Positions 6,591 through 16,542 of a stretch of 30,313 nt of DNA are shown here, one piece after another. Position 1 is the first letter of the stretch. Each line of letters begins with the position of its first letter. A program made the translations under genes and the position numbers. Below the pieces are notes generated by a model. The model saw nothing but the letters and a program-made list of their open reading frames with translations. It had not been told where the DNA came from and ran no database searches. The DNA is from Citrobacter koseri (GTDB lineage Bacteria; Pseudomonadota; Gammaproteobacteria; Enterobacterales; Enterobacteriaceae): assembly GCA_900446925.1 (NCBI GenBank), contig UAVY01000005.1:1-30313 (forward strand). Reading direction: 5' to 3'.

Positions 6591-6678
6591 ATATGGGGGG
6601 TTAGAGCTAGGGCAGGATTCGCAAAGTGCTGGCGCATGGCACCGGCTTTGCTATAATACCCCCCATCCCCCCCCATAT
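6591..6678. other. oriT: Predicted origin of transfer (oriT)
   Basis: Read on the minus strand, 6610-6618 is ATCCTGCCC, matching the RP4/MOBP nic core ATCCTG^C; the cut would fall between complements of 6613 and 6612. Eight bases away on the 5' side is an inverted repeat with GCAAAG (6621-6626) and CTTTGC (6646-6651), imperfect further in, at the spacing known for RP4. Outer arms ATATGGGGGG (6591-6600) and CCCCCCATAT (6669-6678) enclose the whole. The right inner arm overlaps an extended -10 (TGCTATAAT, 6649-6657) for mobC, so relaxosome proteins could self-regulate. It lies immediately upstream of mobC and mobA. Confidence 0.75.
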
Positions 6679-6694
6679 TGTTAAAGGCCCGCTT

Positions 6695-7210
6695 ATGCCG
6701 AGGATCGTTAAGAGAGTTACGCCGGAATTAAAAGAAAAGTGGCAAACCTTTTGTCATGAGCGTGGTGTTAGTGAATCCGATATGTTGGGGCTGTTGCTCG
6801 AAAAGGTAACGGCGGGAATAGTGCCTAATGAAGCTAAAGGGTTGGAAGAGCCACGCTCAGATAAAGTAACTATACGTTTGTCACCGAAAGATATTCACAG
6901 CATGACAGAACGCGCCAAGGCTGAAGGGTTCCCCAGCAGAACCACTTGGCTTACTAATTTAGTGTTGGCGACCTTGAGCAAAGAGCCGGTATTAACTGAC
7001 GCCGAAGTTAATGCTTTGCGGGGTTCCAATCGTGAGCTGGCCGCTATAGGTAGAAACTTGAACCAGATAGCCAGAGCGTTAAATGTAGAGTTCCGTGATA
7101 GCGATAAGCTGAACAAAGAATTAATAGAGCGGCTGCTTGAACAGATAGATGGCCATCGAGACAAGGTATCTAATCTTATTGATAGAAACATGAATCGTTG
7201 GGGAGGTTAA
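6695..7210 (+). CDS. mobC: MobC-family relaxosome accessory protein
   Basis: 171 residues from ATG 6695 (MPRIVKRVTPELKEKWQTFC). The N-terminal third is ribbon-helix-helix-like, and DKVTIRLSPKDIHSMTERA is a second such element. The diagnostic MobC signature follows at about residues 109-130: LRGSNRELAAIGRNLNQIAR. These proteins bind oriT, help melt the nic region and recruit the relaxase. The frame is intact. The longer start at 6626 would run through the oriT arm and is not preferred. Its stop (7210) is two bases from the relaxase ATG, so the pair is one transcription unit, probably from the extended -10 promoter inside oriT. Confidence 0.85.
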   Translation: MPRIVKRVTPELKEKWQTFCHERGVSESDMLGLLLEKVTAGIVPNEAKGLEEPRSDKVTIRLSPKDIHSMTERAKAEGFPSRTTWLTNLVLATLSKEPVLTDAEVNALRGSNRELAAIGRNLNQIARALNVEFRDSDKLNKELIERLLEQIDGHRDKVSNLIDRNMNRWGG

Positions 7211-7212
7211 CC

Positions 7213-8205
7213 ATGGCCGTTGAAAGCTTGTCAAAACTCCTTGAGGGTAAAGTAAAGACTAAATCCAACAAAACTACAGACCTGAAAGGTAAGGCTAGTC
7301 GCATAGCTAATCGTGCATCTGAAGTTATGGTTAAGGTGAGTGGCAATGCAAAAGGCCCAGCTCACGTTAAAGCCCATTTAGATTACATCAGCCGAAATGG
7401 GAAGCTGGAACTTGAAAATGAACGCGGTGAAATATTGAAGGGAAAGGACGACGTTAAAGCCGTTCATAAGGAATGGACTCAGGATCAAGGTAAGCGACGT
7501 GCCAATACGCGCGATACAACTAATGTAGTGCTATCCATGCCGAAAGGAACGGAAGCTAAGGCCGTCAAAGAATCGGCTAGGGCATTTGCAAAAAAACAAT
7601 TTGGCGAAAACTACCAGTATGTTTTTGCACTTCATGAAGACGTTGATCACCCGCATGTTCATATCAGTATAAAAACCTTGGGTTTCGATGGCAGGCGCTT
7701 ACATGTGAAAAAAGGCGATCCTCAAATATGGCGTGAAGGTTTTGCTAAAGAACTTCGCGCTAGGGGAGTTGAAGCTGAAGCAACACCACGTGCTACACGT
7801 GGCGTAGTTAAAAAAGGTATTGATCAGGCGATTCTTCATATTCGCAAACGTGGATTAACCCCGGAAGTCGATAAAGCCAAAATCAAAGAGATCGTAGAAG
7901 AGTTTAAAGATACGAGGGCCGGAAAGCCTGCAAAAGCGAAACCGTGGGAAAATAAAATACAGACAAGGCAGCAGGAAGTTAGAAAAGGGTGGCTATCGGC
8001 GGCGCAGGAGCTTAACCAGAGTTCAGAGCCGGGCGATAAAAAGCTTGCCGCTGATGTTGTGAATTTTGTTAATACCATGCCTCCTATGGCTACGGAACGG
8101 CATGAAATGGCCAAAGCAGTTAGTCAGAAATTAGCAAGCCAGCAGCCCGGGAAAAAGCAAAATTCAACTGGCAGAGATAGAGATAACGATCAGGAAGAAC
8201 GATAA
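7213..8205 (+). CDS. mobA: MOBP-family conjugative relaxase
   Basis: 330 residues from ATG 7213 behind GGGAGG. Relaxases nick oriT, stay covalently bound to the 5' end and pilot the strand through the secretion channel. Motif I carries the candidate catalytic tyrosine Y58 in AHLDYISRNG. Motif III is HEDVDHPHVH at 141-150, the metal-binding histidines. The frame is intact. The C-terminal half is basic and helical, ending ...QKLASQQPGKKQ...DQEER, which weakly resembles the tails of the ArdC and primase-like proteins nearby and may be part of a common export signal. It differs from MobA/MbeA of mobilisable plasmids in lacking a fused primase domain. Its stop is one base before a family A operator. 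Confidence 0.88.
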   Translation: MAVESLSKLLEGKVKTKSNKTTDLKGKASRIANRASEVMVKVSGNAKGPAHVKAHLDYISRNGKLELENERGEILKGKDDVKAVHKEWTQDQGKRRANTRDTTNVVLSMPKGTEAKAVKESARAFAKKQFGENYQYVFALHEDVDHPHVHISIKTLGFDGRRLHVKKGDPQIWREGFAKELRARGVEAEATPRATRGVVKKGIDQAILHIRKRGLTPEVDKAKIKEIVEEFKDTRAGKPAKAKPWENKIQTRQQEVRKGWLSAAQELNQSSEPGDKKLAADVVNFVNTMPPMATERHEMAKAVSQKLASQQPGKKQNSTGRDRDNDQEER

Positions 8206-8206
8206 A

Positions 8207-8222
8207 TTTCGTGCGCACGAAA
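8207..8222. promoter_or_regulatory. Operator family A (copy 2)
   Basis: Perfect TTTCGTGCGCACGAAA starting one base after the mobA stop codon. The identity with the copy at 2842 extends several bases to the left (ATAAA). Confidence 0.7.
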
Positions 8223-8241
8223 CAGCACAGGGGGAGGGGAG

Positions 8242-8270
8242 ACAGGCGGGCTATTTCCCGCCTGTTTTTT
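8242..8270 (+). terminator. Intrinsic terminator of the mob operon
   Basis: Perfect nine-base stem ACAGGCGGG / CCCGCCTGT around CTATTT, followed by a run of T. It lies between the convergent mobA and ardC genes. Confidence 0.85.
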
Positions 8271-9426
8271 AACGCTCTAAATCAGTATCTTGTTTTAGAC
8301 CTTTTTTGCTTACTACAACCGTATTAGTTTCCTTTATTTTTATTTCCGTATCTGGTTTTTCGTGGGTAAGTCTGGACTGTATCTTTTCCATGAATTTAGC
8401 CCGATCTTCTGCGTTGTTAAAACGCTCTGCAAGCTTCTCAGCGAGTTTTAAAGGCAATGCGCTATCGTTCCCCTCTTTGGGAGGGTTATCGCTTTCTGGT
8501 GCGTTTTGAGGGGCTTCCTGCGCCTTTTCTTTCTCATGGCTCAAAAGGTAGGAACTAATAGCTTCAGCGTCTTTTGCTGCCCTCAGTATTTCTTTGGGAT
8601 CATCCTTTAGAACTTTCACCCAGCTTTTAACGTAAGCGGCGTGTTGTCCGGGGTCATGGCCTATTTGCAATTCATCGCCAATCATCAAAGAGGCTATTTC
8701 AGCTCTCAGTTCTTCTTTTGCGTAGGACTCAGAACCAAATCGCCCGGTTAAATCTCTATCCAGACGGCTTTTGTGTCCAGTTGAATGGCCAGCTTCATGC
8801 AATGCAGTGGCATAGTAATTATCGGCGCTGGGGAATTGGCTACGTTCCGGGAGGTGTATCGAATCTGTAGAAGGGCGATAAAATGCGCCATCAGCTTGAT
8901 CATGCTTGATAGGTACGCTCATGGCCTGCAAGATATTTTCGGCTCGTTCATGGCGTTCCCAATCGGGTTTTGTTGCCTTAACTTCTAATGGCGGTAAGCC
9001 TTGAATCTGTTCCGCGTTAAATACCACTGCTGAAAAGACTTTTGGGCGATCAAGTTTCACGGTAATCATTTTTTTCTTACCGTTATCATCCAGTACCGGT
9101 TTCCCTTTATCGTCGAGCTTGGGGATTGTGTCGGTAAACTTCCAGTATTGAACCAGCGTACCTTTTTCGCCCTTTTGAACCTGCGCATTCACGCTTTGGG
9201 CTTGCTTATACGTCATCCAGCGGGGATCTGTACGCTGTTGCATAGCCAGCCATAGGGCGTTGGCTCCCTTGTAACGAGTACCGCTAACCGGGTTATGCGG
9301 CATTCTGCTTGAACCCGGTTCCCATGGTTTTTGCCATGGCGCGATTCCTTCCTCAAGCTGTTTGATCAGACGATCAGCAATTTCTTCATAGAATGGTTTC
9401 TTCTCTTTGTCGTCACCTCTGGCCAT
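8269..9426 (-). CDS. ardC: ArdC-like antirestriction protein with zincin domain
   Basis: 385 residues, frame intact. The N-terminal ArdC domain (about 10-150) begins FYEEIADRLIKQLEEGIAPW and has the typical WQKPW, NALWL and QVQKGEKGTLVQYW motifs; it binds single-stranded DNA. The metallopeptidase domain follows, with HEAGHSTGH at 210-218 and the third ligand region YAKEELRAEIAS at about 235-246. The known role is protecting incoming plasmid DNA from restriction, and ArdC-type proteins share similarity with the transported part of TraC1 primase. The last 60 residues (KLAEKLAERFNNAEDRAKFM ... DTDLER) are mirrored at the C-terminus of the primase-like protein. Start 9426 lies behind GAGGG, three bases after the 50-residue gene. 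Confidence 0.9.
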   Translation of the reverse strand: MARGDDKEKKPFYEEIADRLIKQLEEGIAPWQKPWEPGSSRMPHNPVSGTRYKGANALWLAMQQRTDPRWMTYKQAQSVNAQVQKGEKGTLVQYWKFTDTIPKLDDKGKPVLDDNGKKKMITVKLDRPKVFSAVVFNAEQIQGLPPLEVKATKPDWERHERAENILQAMSVPIKHDQADGAFYRPSTDSIHLPERSQFPSADNYYATALHEAGHSTGHKSRLDRDLTGRFGSESYAKEELRAEIASLMIGDELQIGHDPGQHAAYVKSWVKVLKDDPKEILRAAKDAEAISSYLLSHEKEKAQEAPQNAPESDNPPKEGNDSALPLKLAEKLAERFNNAEDRAKFMEKIQSRLTHEKPDTEIKIKETNTVVVSKKGLKQDTDLER

Positions 9427-9429
9427 CGG

Positions 9430-9582
9430 TTAACCCTCCTGCTCGTCTTCAATATCAATCGCCTCTCTTGCATCAGCTTCAGATAAGGCGCTTTCTTCAA
9501 ATGCGCCTAACTCTTCAGCTTCTTGGCGGCTCATCTCAATTTCACGGCCCGGTATATTCAGATCCAGTATTTTATTGTTCAT
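9430..9582 (-). CDS. Small acidic protein upstream of ardC
   Basis: Fifty residues: MNNKILDLNIPGREIEMSRQ, then an acidic helical half (EAEELGAFEESALSEADARE) ending EDEQEG. ATG at 9582, stop at 9430. It is strongly negative, possibly a DNA mimic or a chaperone for the adjacent ArdC, but that is speculation. It lies three bases upstream of ardC, so it is co-translated, and just downstream of the terminator that ends the virD4-primase transcript. I do not recognise the family with confidence. Confidence 0.6.
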   Translation of the reverse strand: MNNKILDLNIPGREIEMSRQEAEELGAFEESALSEADAREAIDIEDEQEG

Positions 9583-9596
9583 GCCTATTACCCTAT

Positions 9597-9626
9597 AAAA
9601 AAGCCCGGAGCTAAAAGCGTCCGGGC
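9597..9626 (-). terminator. Intrinsic terminator after the primase-like gene
   Basis: Stem GCCCGGA (9603-9609) / TCCGGGC (9620-9626). Read leftwards it is followed by six T residues (complement of 9597-9602). It ends the long leftward transfer transcript. Confidence 0.8.
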
Positions 9627-9645
9627 CATGGTAGTTAACGATAAA

Positions 9646-12308
9646 TCAGCGTTCCAGTTCGGTATCTTTAACCCGCGGGTTATCGACAGTTTGAACCTCT
9701 TTGATTTTCAGTTCTGGCCCTTTTTCGCCACTGGCCACTTTATCCGCTAGTTTGTCACGGACGCGGCTCATAAAGCGTTCTTTGTCGTCAGCGTTCATTG
9801 ATTGAGATACTTTCTCAGCCAGTTTAACCGCTGTAATTTCGTTTACTAAATCGGGATGTTCTTTAACTATTTCTCGCGCTGGGCGTTCCTGATCGCGAAT
9901 GGCATCAGCTTTAACCTGCCAGCTATTACGGAACGTATTGATAGTTTCCTTTTTGACTACTTTGCCCGTTTCGTCTTTAACATCTTTTTCAACGGTAACA
10001 GCTTTGCGGCCAAGGTTTTCTAACTCAACATGATCACCCGGTTGAGCTTCACTCTCGGTCATGGCACGTTGTAAATCAACACCCCATGTTGTGCTTTGCT
10101 TACCATCGGCGTTTTCCAGCGTTACATAGTAATTATCTTTGTTGTCTTTCTTATGTTCATAAGGGGCCGCGCCATGCTCTACCAACTTACCGGCCAGCTT
10201 ATTAACCTTTTCTTCAGCTTCAACTTTAGCACCCTCGTTTTTGCCTTGCGTCGTACTGCTTGACTCAGTGGTGCCGGTTTTGGATGTAGGGGCTTCGGAT
10301 TGATTTTTTGACGTTGTACCGGAAGGGCAGAAGGTGACGTTTTCACGTTATCAGCAACTTCACGCGCTTCAACTTCGTTAATGTTGCGCTCACCGGCTAC
10401 TTTTTTCAGCCGTGCTAAATCCTCTTCTTTTGGCTTGTAGCCATGGGGCGGTTAGTCCTCTGGCAGTAGCCTGTAACCATGCTTCACGCCGAAAATCTTC
10501 AGTACCTTTTACTTGGATCTCAGTCCAGCCACGTGCTTCAGCAATATCAATCATGGAACCGGCTACTTGGCTATTGCTCAGTTTGGTTTGAAGCTTCGCG
10601 CCTTTGTCCACAAAGGCCAGTGAGTCTGGGCGATTTTGGAATAATATTTACCTTCAACCTCAATATAAGACTTGGCCACTCTATCTGGCACTACAGGTTT
10701 ATAAGAGCTGTCTTCGAAATAATCCTGATCTTGCGGCTGGCGTTTAAAAACTGGCTCTTCAGCGTCAGGCTCTACTTGCTTGAACTCTTCGCGTTTACGG
10801 CCCTCGCGTTCATCGTCTTCAGCTAACATATCCGCAGTAGAAACACGTGATGATGATAACCATGCTCTTACATCATCATCAGCCGTTTGGGCCTTTTCCT
10901 GTTCTATATGTGGCTCGATGCTGTTTTCTACATCATCGTTCTGTTCGGCAGCGGCTACAGGAGCTGGCGCGGCGTTCTGTTCACCGTAATACTGATCCAT
11001 ATACTCCGCATACTCATCCTCTTCAGATTGATACGGCTCTAAATCTATAGAGGAATGATTCACATTAAGGGCAGCGTCCATTTCCCTTTCAAAATTTTCA
11101 GTAATCACCGGGCCTGTATTTATTGCCTCATGTTCTTTATCAGCCATTGTTTCAGCCTTATGAGTATGTTCAGTAATGATTCCTTCAACCTGATCGCGAA
11201 CGGCATCAAGCCCGCGTGATTGGTGAAGGTCGTTAAAGTCAGTTAAACCGCGTTCTTTTTCTTCAGCGGTAAACGCCGGTACGGTGAAAACACCATTTGC
11301 GATAGTGGCCGCTTCTTCAGCTTTGGCCATCCCTTTGTTAACGGCATTTTTGCGGTCGTCGTCGCCAAGCACAACATGCAAGCTATCCGGGTATTTATCT
11401 TTAAGCTTGTCGGCAACTTTAGGCAGGTTTCCCGCGTCAACGGTCATTACTACCGGGCGATTGGTGGCTTCGCTAATACTGGCCGCCGTTGAGTAACCTT
11501 CAGCATAGAGAACCGGATCGCCGTTTTTCAGTTCACCACCAACAACAAAAAAATTACCGGTTTTCTGGCCGTTCTTCTTCAGCGACTTGAACCCATTAGC
11601 GCTGATACGTTGCAGGGTACGAACTTCGCCTTCTTCGTTGACCAGTGGAATAACCACCCGGTTTTTCTTATCAGCCTTAACGCCGGGGAATGCCTTTACA
11701 CCCTTATTAACCAAATATTCTTGGCTACCGTCAGCAACCGGCATCGCGTTATATACTTGGCCAGATCTCCGGGCGTTGTGCGCATACTGTCGTTGTAAGG
11801 CATTCTCTCTATCAATGCGGTTTTGGGCCGCAATAGCACGTAAATGGGCTTGGGCTTCGGCGTCAACTTGCTGGCCAGTCGATACCCATTTAACGGGCTG
11901 GTCATGGATTCGGTGATCCTGATACCACCCAGCCGGAACGCCGTCTAAATAGCCCGCATAAACCCCGGTCTTTTCGCCTTTTTTATCGTCAGCCGTTCTG
12001 ACTCGGTGCTTTTTACCATCCATCACCGGCAGGCCATCCAGTTCAAAGCCTGCTTCAGCTAACGTAGCGCCAAATTCAGCAGCCGGATTATTATCCTGCA
12101 CTGGATTACCTTTATGCTGATCTGGTAGCCATTTGCTTAACTTGCTCAGGTCTGCACCCGGTTTAGCAAACCAGTGTTTCGCTTCCTCATCGAAGCCTAA
12201 AGCGTTTTCGCCGTTCTCTAACTTGCCAGCCGCTTTTTTAGCTTCATTCCTTTCCTCAAAACTGACGATAAGGACGGTGTTCTTAGTTGCTAAGTTTGGT
12301 TCATTCAT
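9646..12308 (-). CDS. TraC-like Toprim/LPD7 primase-family protein, frame-broken
   Basis: About 885 residues when joined over breaks near 10620, 10450 and 10200-10330. The N-terminal region (about 1-160) holds the repeated small domains seen at the start of plasmid primases (HRVRTADDKKGEKTGVYAGY). A Toprim region follows, with NRVVIPLVNEEGEVRTLQRI, VLYAEGYSTAASI (Toprim glutamate) and HVVLGDDDRKN (acidic motif). A low-complexity acidic linker leads to an LPD7-type domain (FVDKGAKLQTKLSN, then IAEARGWTEIQVKGTEDFRR). The next domain reads KLVEHGAAPYEHKKD...WGVDLQRAM. The C-terminus ...KLAEKVSQSMNADDKERFM...DTELER matches that of ArdC. Such proteins prime the transferred strand and may be exported with it. 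The gene sits 14 bases downstream of virD4. Confidence 0.8.
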
Positions 12309-12322
12309 AGTGAATTACTCCT

Positions 12323-14252
12323 TTAAGCAGCTTCTAAGCCAGAGAAAAATTGATTAACTATGTCGTCCATCGCATCATCGGTAATATCCCCTTTAGGGAT
12401 TTCAACCTTTGAAAAATCACAACTAAAATCATCAAGATTCAGCTTGTCGATATTTTCAATATCAGCAACGGTAATAGCACGTTCCACAACTTCGGTTTTT
12501 GTCTCTTCAGCCTGTTCTACCCGGTTGCTCATAAAGGAAACTTCACCTTTTGGCCTGTTGGCTGGGTCAATAATTGTCACTTCCGGGGAAGGGAATTTAA
12601 CGCCATCACGGCCATTACCTCTGGCTTCAAAAGTGGGGTCTTTATACCAAGTAATTTTAGAGCATTGGATCGGAGGGCAATCCTCTAACAGAATAATTTC
12701 TTTGCTTTTCCCCATCTGTTTAAGTTCTTGAGGCATTAACAGCGCGCGGCCAGTTTCGCTGGTATTTTCTGAACCGCTTGCCCTCCCAATAGTAGAACGG
12801 CTGCGGGATCTGGCTTTCACTGTTTTAGTACCAAGAGACTCTGAAACTTCTTTGGCAATTTTAAGATTCTTTGGCGCAAAAACTATTTGTAACGCATGGT
12901 TATCAATAAATGTTTCCGCTGCATCATGGCCATAGGTTTCGCGTAACTGCGCGGGGCTTTGGATTATTGGCAGCATTCGCAAGCCATAACCCGCAACATA
13001 GCTAATGCCTTTTGACAGAATGTTAACTTTGCCCATGGCCGTGAACTCATCCATTAACATCAATACCTGATATTTAAGGTCGGGATTTTGCTCCGGCAGT
13101 TCCCGCGTGTTCAGGTCTATGACTTGCTGGAAAAATAAGTTAATCAGCGGGGCCAAACGTTCTAAATCGTCTGGTGTAATGCCAACATAGATAGACATGC
13201 GGCGCTTACGCAGTTCACGCAAATCAAAGTCATTACCACTGGTTACGGCATCGATCACCGGGTTATAGAAAAGTTCTAACGCCGAAGTAAAACCTTTACG
13301 GACAGAACCACGTGTTTTATCTGGCGTGTCTAAATATTCTTTTAGAGCTAAGTAACATTCATCTGATAAAGGAGTTTCAGATTCTTGTCTGGCTTCGACA
13401 ATTTCAGCCAGACGTTCATCACCCATGGTTAACTGGCGAAGGGCTTCACCCATTGTTACCGGCAGCTCTTCCGTCTCGATGAGGTAAAGCACCATACCTA
13501 ACCAAAGAGAACGGGCCGATGATTGCCAAATTGGCGCTTCATTCTCAATCTTGGGAAACAACATCTGGCCAATTTTCTGAATGTCGTTAATGCGAAAATT
13601 GGGATCGTCAGAAATATAAAAGAGTGGGTTCCAGCGGTGCGAACGGTAATCCCTTGGCGCAAGATTTAACAAAAAACAGTCTTGGCCATGACGAGAGCGA
13701 AAGCCGGAAGTTATATCCCAGTTTTCCTGTTTTATATCCAGAACTACAACGCTGTCACGCCATGAAAGAAGGTTAGGGACTACGATACTAACCCCTTTGC
13801 CTGAACGAGTTGGCGCGGCCATCAAAACGTGTTGAGAACCGGAAAATACAAGGTACTGCATGAAAAGGCCCATAAAGCCTTTTTTTTACGCCGACGATAA
13901 TACCATCATCACTGAATAAACCAGCCTCGCGGATCTCACGACTGTTAGCCCAGCGAGCGTTACCATGCAACGGGGTTTTCTTCGGCAGAAGCGGCAGCAA
14001 ACAAGGCAATGCGGTAATAATTAAACCGCCAACTAAAGACCCCATCAGCCATAACTTAGTTTTAGGTATATCACCGTAATAGTACCAATATTGGTATAGC
14101 GTCAGGGGTGTAGCATCTTTGGCCTCGTATCCATTACCGGCCATGAATATAGCCCCGCCAATCCAAGCCGCTACCGCCAAAAAGATAAGCGGCAAGCTAA
14201 TCAGCAGCAGGATTTTAAGCCACCAAAATATTTTGTTTGAACTCTGGCTCAT
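12323..14252 (-). CDS. virD4: VirD4/TraG-type coupling protein, one frameshift
   Basis: About 643 residues. ATG at 14252 (MSQSSNKIFWWLKILLLISL), two N-terminal membrane helices (about 10-35 and 70-95), then GNARWANSREI. One frameshift at a T7 run near 13884 separates this from the ATPase body: Walker A APTRSGKGVSIVVPN, VVLDIKQENWDITSGF, Walker B VLMLMDEFTAMGK, then IIQSPAQLRETYG. The tail is acidic (NIDKLNLDDFSCDFSKVE). It is an inner-membrane hexameric ATPase that hands the relaxosome to the VirB channel. The start overlaps virB11 by 38 bases. All key motifs survive, so the single break is probably an error. Confidence 0.92.
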
Positions 14253-15349
14253 AATAGATCTCCGAAATATATCGACGGCCTTGATGGTTTTGGAATTGAA
14301 CAATTATGTCGATGCAACTAAACAGAAGCTGTTTAATATCTTCACGTGACATTGTTCCGCCGCTTTGGCTTTCCTTAATGAACAAAACAAGCTGTTCTAT
14401 GGCCATTCGTGGGTTGGTGCCGTGCATAGACGTTATAGATCCCGGATGGCCACTGTTAACGTTACGCAGGTAATAGAAAGCCTCATCGCCACGTATCAAC
14501 TCGGCACAAACACACGAGTCTGGTTTCATGCGAAGAGAACTTTCTAAAAGGTGCTGCTGGGTCACATCAGCAATACCTTGGCCACCGGCGCTGTAAAACA
14601 GAGGCACAACGTTTTTATGTGTTTGGTATAGCTTCAGCTCGTCTACGTTCTCGATGGTGATCAGTCTTTCATCATCGGGTACAAGCTGAAGCAATGAACG
14701 CATGAACGTTGTTTTACCTGAACCAGTAGCGCCGGAAACGATAATATTCTGGCGATGTTTAATCGCCAGCGTGAGGAACTCTTTAAAGCGTCTGGCGTTC
14801 TTCAGCTCAATAAGTTCTCGCTCAAAGTCACGCAGCCCTACAGCGTCCGTTACGATGTGATCGAATGCACCGTCACGCTCGTAATCATCCAACGTTCTGA
14901 TCACGTCAGAGGGTTTACGGATAGTCAGGCTGTAACGGTCGCTCAGTGTCGCCGGTGGCCGCACAATCTGGATACGTTCGCCGTAGGGTAATGTTGCGGA
15001 AACAATCGGCTTACGCTCGTCAAATGACTGGCCAGAATAAGTGGCCGTAAGCTTTGATATGTCAGCGCAAGCAGCAAAATCTAACTTTGGTACGTTATGA
15101 AACTGCCACCCTTTCCGGCCTTCAGTAATTACCTCTCCGGGTTTATTAACCACCACTTCAGTAACCCCCAGCAAAATCTAACTTTGGTACGTTATGAAAC
15201 TGCCACCCTTTCCGGCCTTCAGTAATTACCTCTCCGGGTTTATTAACCACCACTTCAGTAACCCCGTCTTCGTTTAAAAAGGGCTGGAGTACCCGAAGGT
15301 ACTCCAAAAGTGATGAACCTTTAGCATTAGTAGGCTGCTTTGAGGTCAT
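14215..15349 (-). CDS. virB11: VirB11 traffic ATPase, split by a 97-bp tandem duplication
   Basis: Hexameric cytoplasmic ATPase of the secretion channel. It starts at ATG 15349 (MTSKQPTNAKGSSLLEYLRV), overlapping virB10, behind AGGGGG. The N-domain carries GVTEVVVNKPGEVITEGRKG. The C-domain shows Walker A VSGATGSGKTTFMRS, the Asp box ITIENVDELKLY, Walker B MKPDSCVCAELIRGDEAFYY and the His box GHPGSITSMHGTNP. A perfect 97-bp tandem repeat (15072-15265) doubles the N-domain segment. Because 97 is not a multiple of three, translation stops after 63 residues. Deleting one copy gives an uninterrupted 345-residue VirB11 with no other lesion. A TTG at 15174 could restart a slightly shortened protein. 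As written, transfer should be impaired unless the repeat collapses. Confidence 0.92.
15072..15265. repeat. Exact 97-bp tandem duplication inside virB11
   Basis: Copies 15072-15168 and 15169-15265 are identical and abut directly. The unit begins CAGCAAAATCTAACTTTGG. Nothing mobile-looking flanks it. Confidence 0.95.
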
Positions 15350-16514
15350 ACACCCCCTGAAGTCGAGATCGCGGGCTACAAAGATAGAAATATTGTCACC
15401 CTGATTTTTGGTTAACGTTGGCGGTATGTTGATAGAGTTTTCCAGCGCAATACTGGAAGCATCCTTTGTTGCTTGTGCTGTATCACCAAAGTTATATTGA
15501 TTACCGCCGTTGCTACGATTTGCGCTATTGGCTGCGTAGGTAACGCCTCCATTTATTGTTGTCAGCATAATTGCGCCCCCCCAACGATCCCAAAAGTGAG
15601 TATCGAGGAAGCCATCAAGTCCAGAACGGCCAAGGGCATCAGTACCCGGCGAATCCAGTTTAACCAATACCCCTTTAGGCCGTTTCTATACGAGTCCAGA
15701 GAACGAAAATCCGCGCCTGTCCTCTCTTTATGCCGCCTTGATATTGGCCCAACAATTTTTGAACCCTTTTCTAGTAGCAAAACTTTCTTGTCTGTACTGT
15801 AGACATCATCAGTTAAACGGCAGGCGGTCATTCGGGAACATCACTACTAATAGCAGTTTCCAGCGCACAATTAAGGAAAGTGCCTTGTGTGATAAAGTAA
15901 CTTCTGTCTACTAACAGGCTTGCCCTGCTACCGCTAACCTCAGTACCTTTAAGCCGGTTAGAAAGACTATCAGCGCGGTCAGTTCAGATAGTGAGCTATT
16001 ACCCTCCTGTACCTCACCGGCCATTTGAACGGGCTGGCCATTACCTGCTTTTTGTCCGGGCTGTTGAGGTTTAGAAATACTGCCAAACGCCAGAATAGAG
16101 CTTGCCCGCTTGCGTTCGTCTGGTGTCTGTTCATGCTTCCCATTGCCACCAGTTCCTGAAGCTGAAGACGGCGGCGGCGGGGCTATTTGCCCTGTATTCA
16201 ACATCCGATCTTCTTTTGGCGTCTCAGCCTTTGGTGGAGCTGGCGGCGGCGGTAAAAGAAGGCGGCGGGCCAAGCCGGTTGGCTACACTGGTGTTACCGG
16301 TGAGCTTAGGCGGTTTATCTTCTTCACTACCCTTAAAGCCACCATTCACCGCTATTAACGCCAGAATAACGATAATCCCTATGATTACAGCTACGATTTT
16401 CTGACCAATACCGGAGGCTTTACCGGTTTTCCTGTTTTTGGAAATCGAGGGCATACCACGATCAGCATCTTCCTGTTCGATTTCTGTATCTAAGTCGTCG
16501 CGGTCTTTAGCCAT
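15327..16514 (-). CDS. virB10: VirB10 channel scaffold protein, frame-broken
   Basis: About 395 residues across four frames. MAKDRDDLDTEIEQEDADRG, one inner-membrane helix (IVAVIIGIIVILALIAVNGG), and a proline-rich periplasmic linker with PPPPAPPKAE and IAPPPPSSASG. The conserved TrbI/VirB10 domain follows: ITQGTFLNCALETAISSDVP, GMTACRLTDDVYSTDKK, VLVKLDSPGTDALGRSGLDG, FWDRWGGAIMLTTI and the end RGVYDLKAAY. The protein spans inner and outer membranes and forms the core complex with VirB7 and VirB9. Frameshifts near 16260, 15950 and 15680 fall at G/C runs. The stop TAA (15327-15329) lies inside the virB11 start region. Confidence 0.9.
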
Positions 16515-16542
16515 TACTGCGCCCCCTCCCTTAATTACACGC

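Noticed and set aside
9646..10185. Separate gene for the C-terminal part of the primase-like protein
   Set aside because: The segment continues known domain order of LPD7-containing plasmid primases, and the break falls in a frameshifted linker; one gene is simpler.
10578..12357. Long plus-strand open frames opposite the primase-like gene as genes
   Set aside because: They are antisense shadows of a well-conserved coding sequence and have no ribosome binding sites or recognisable domains.
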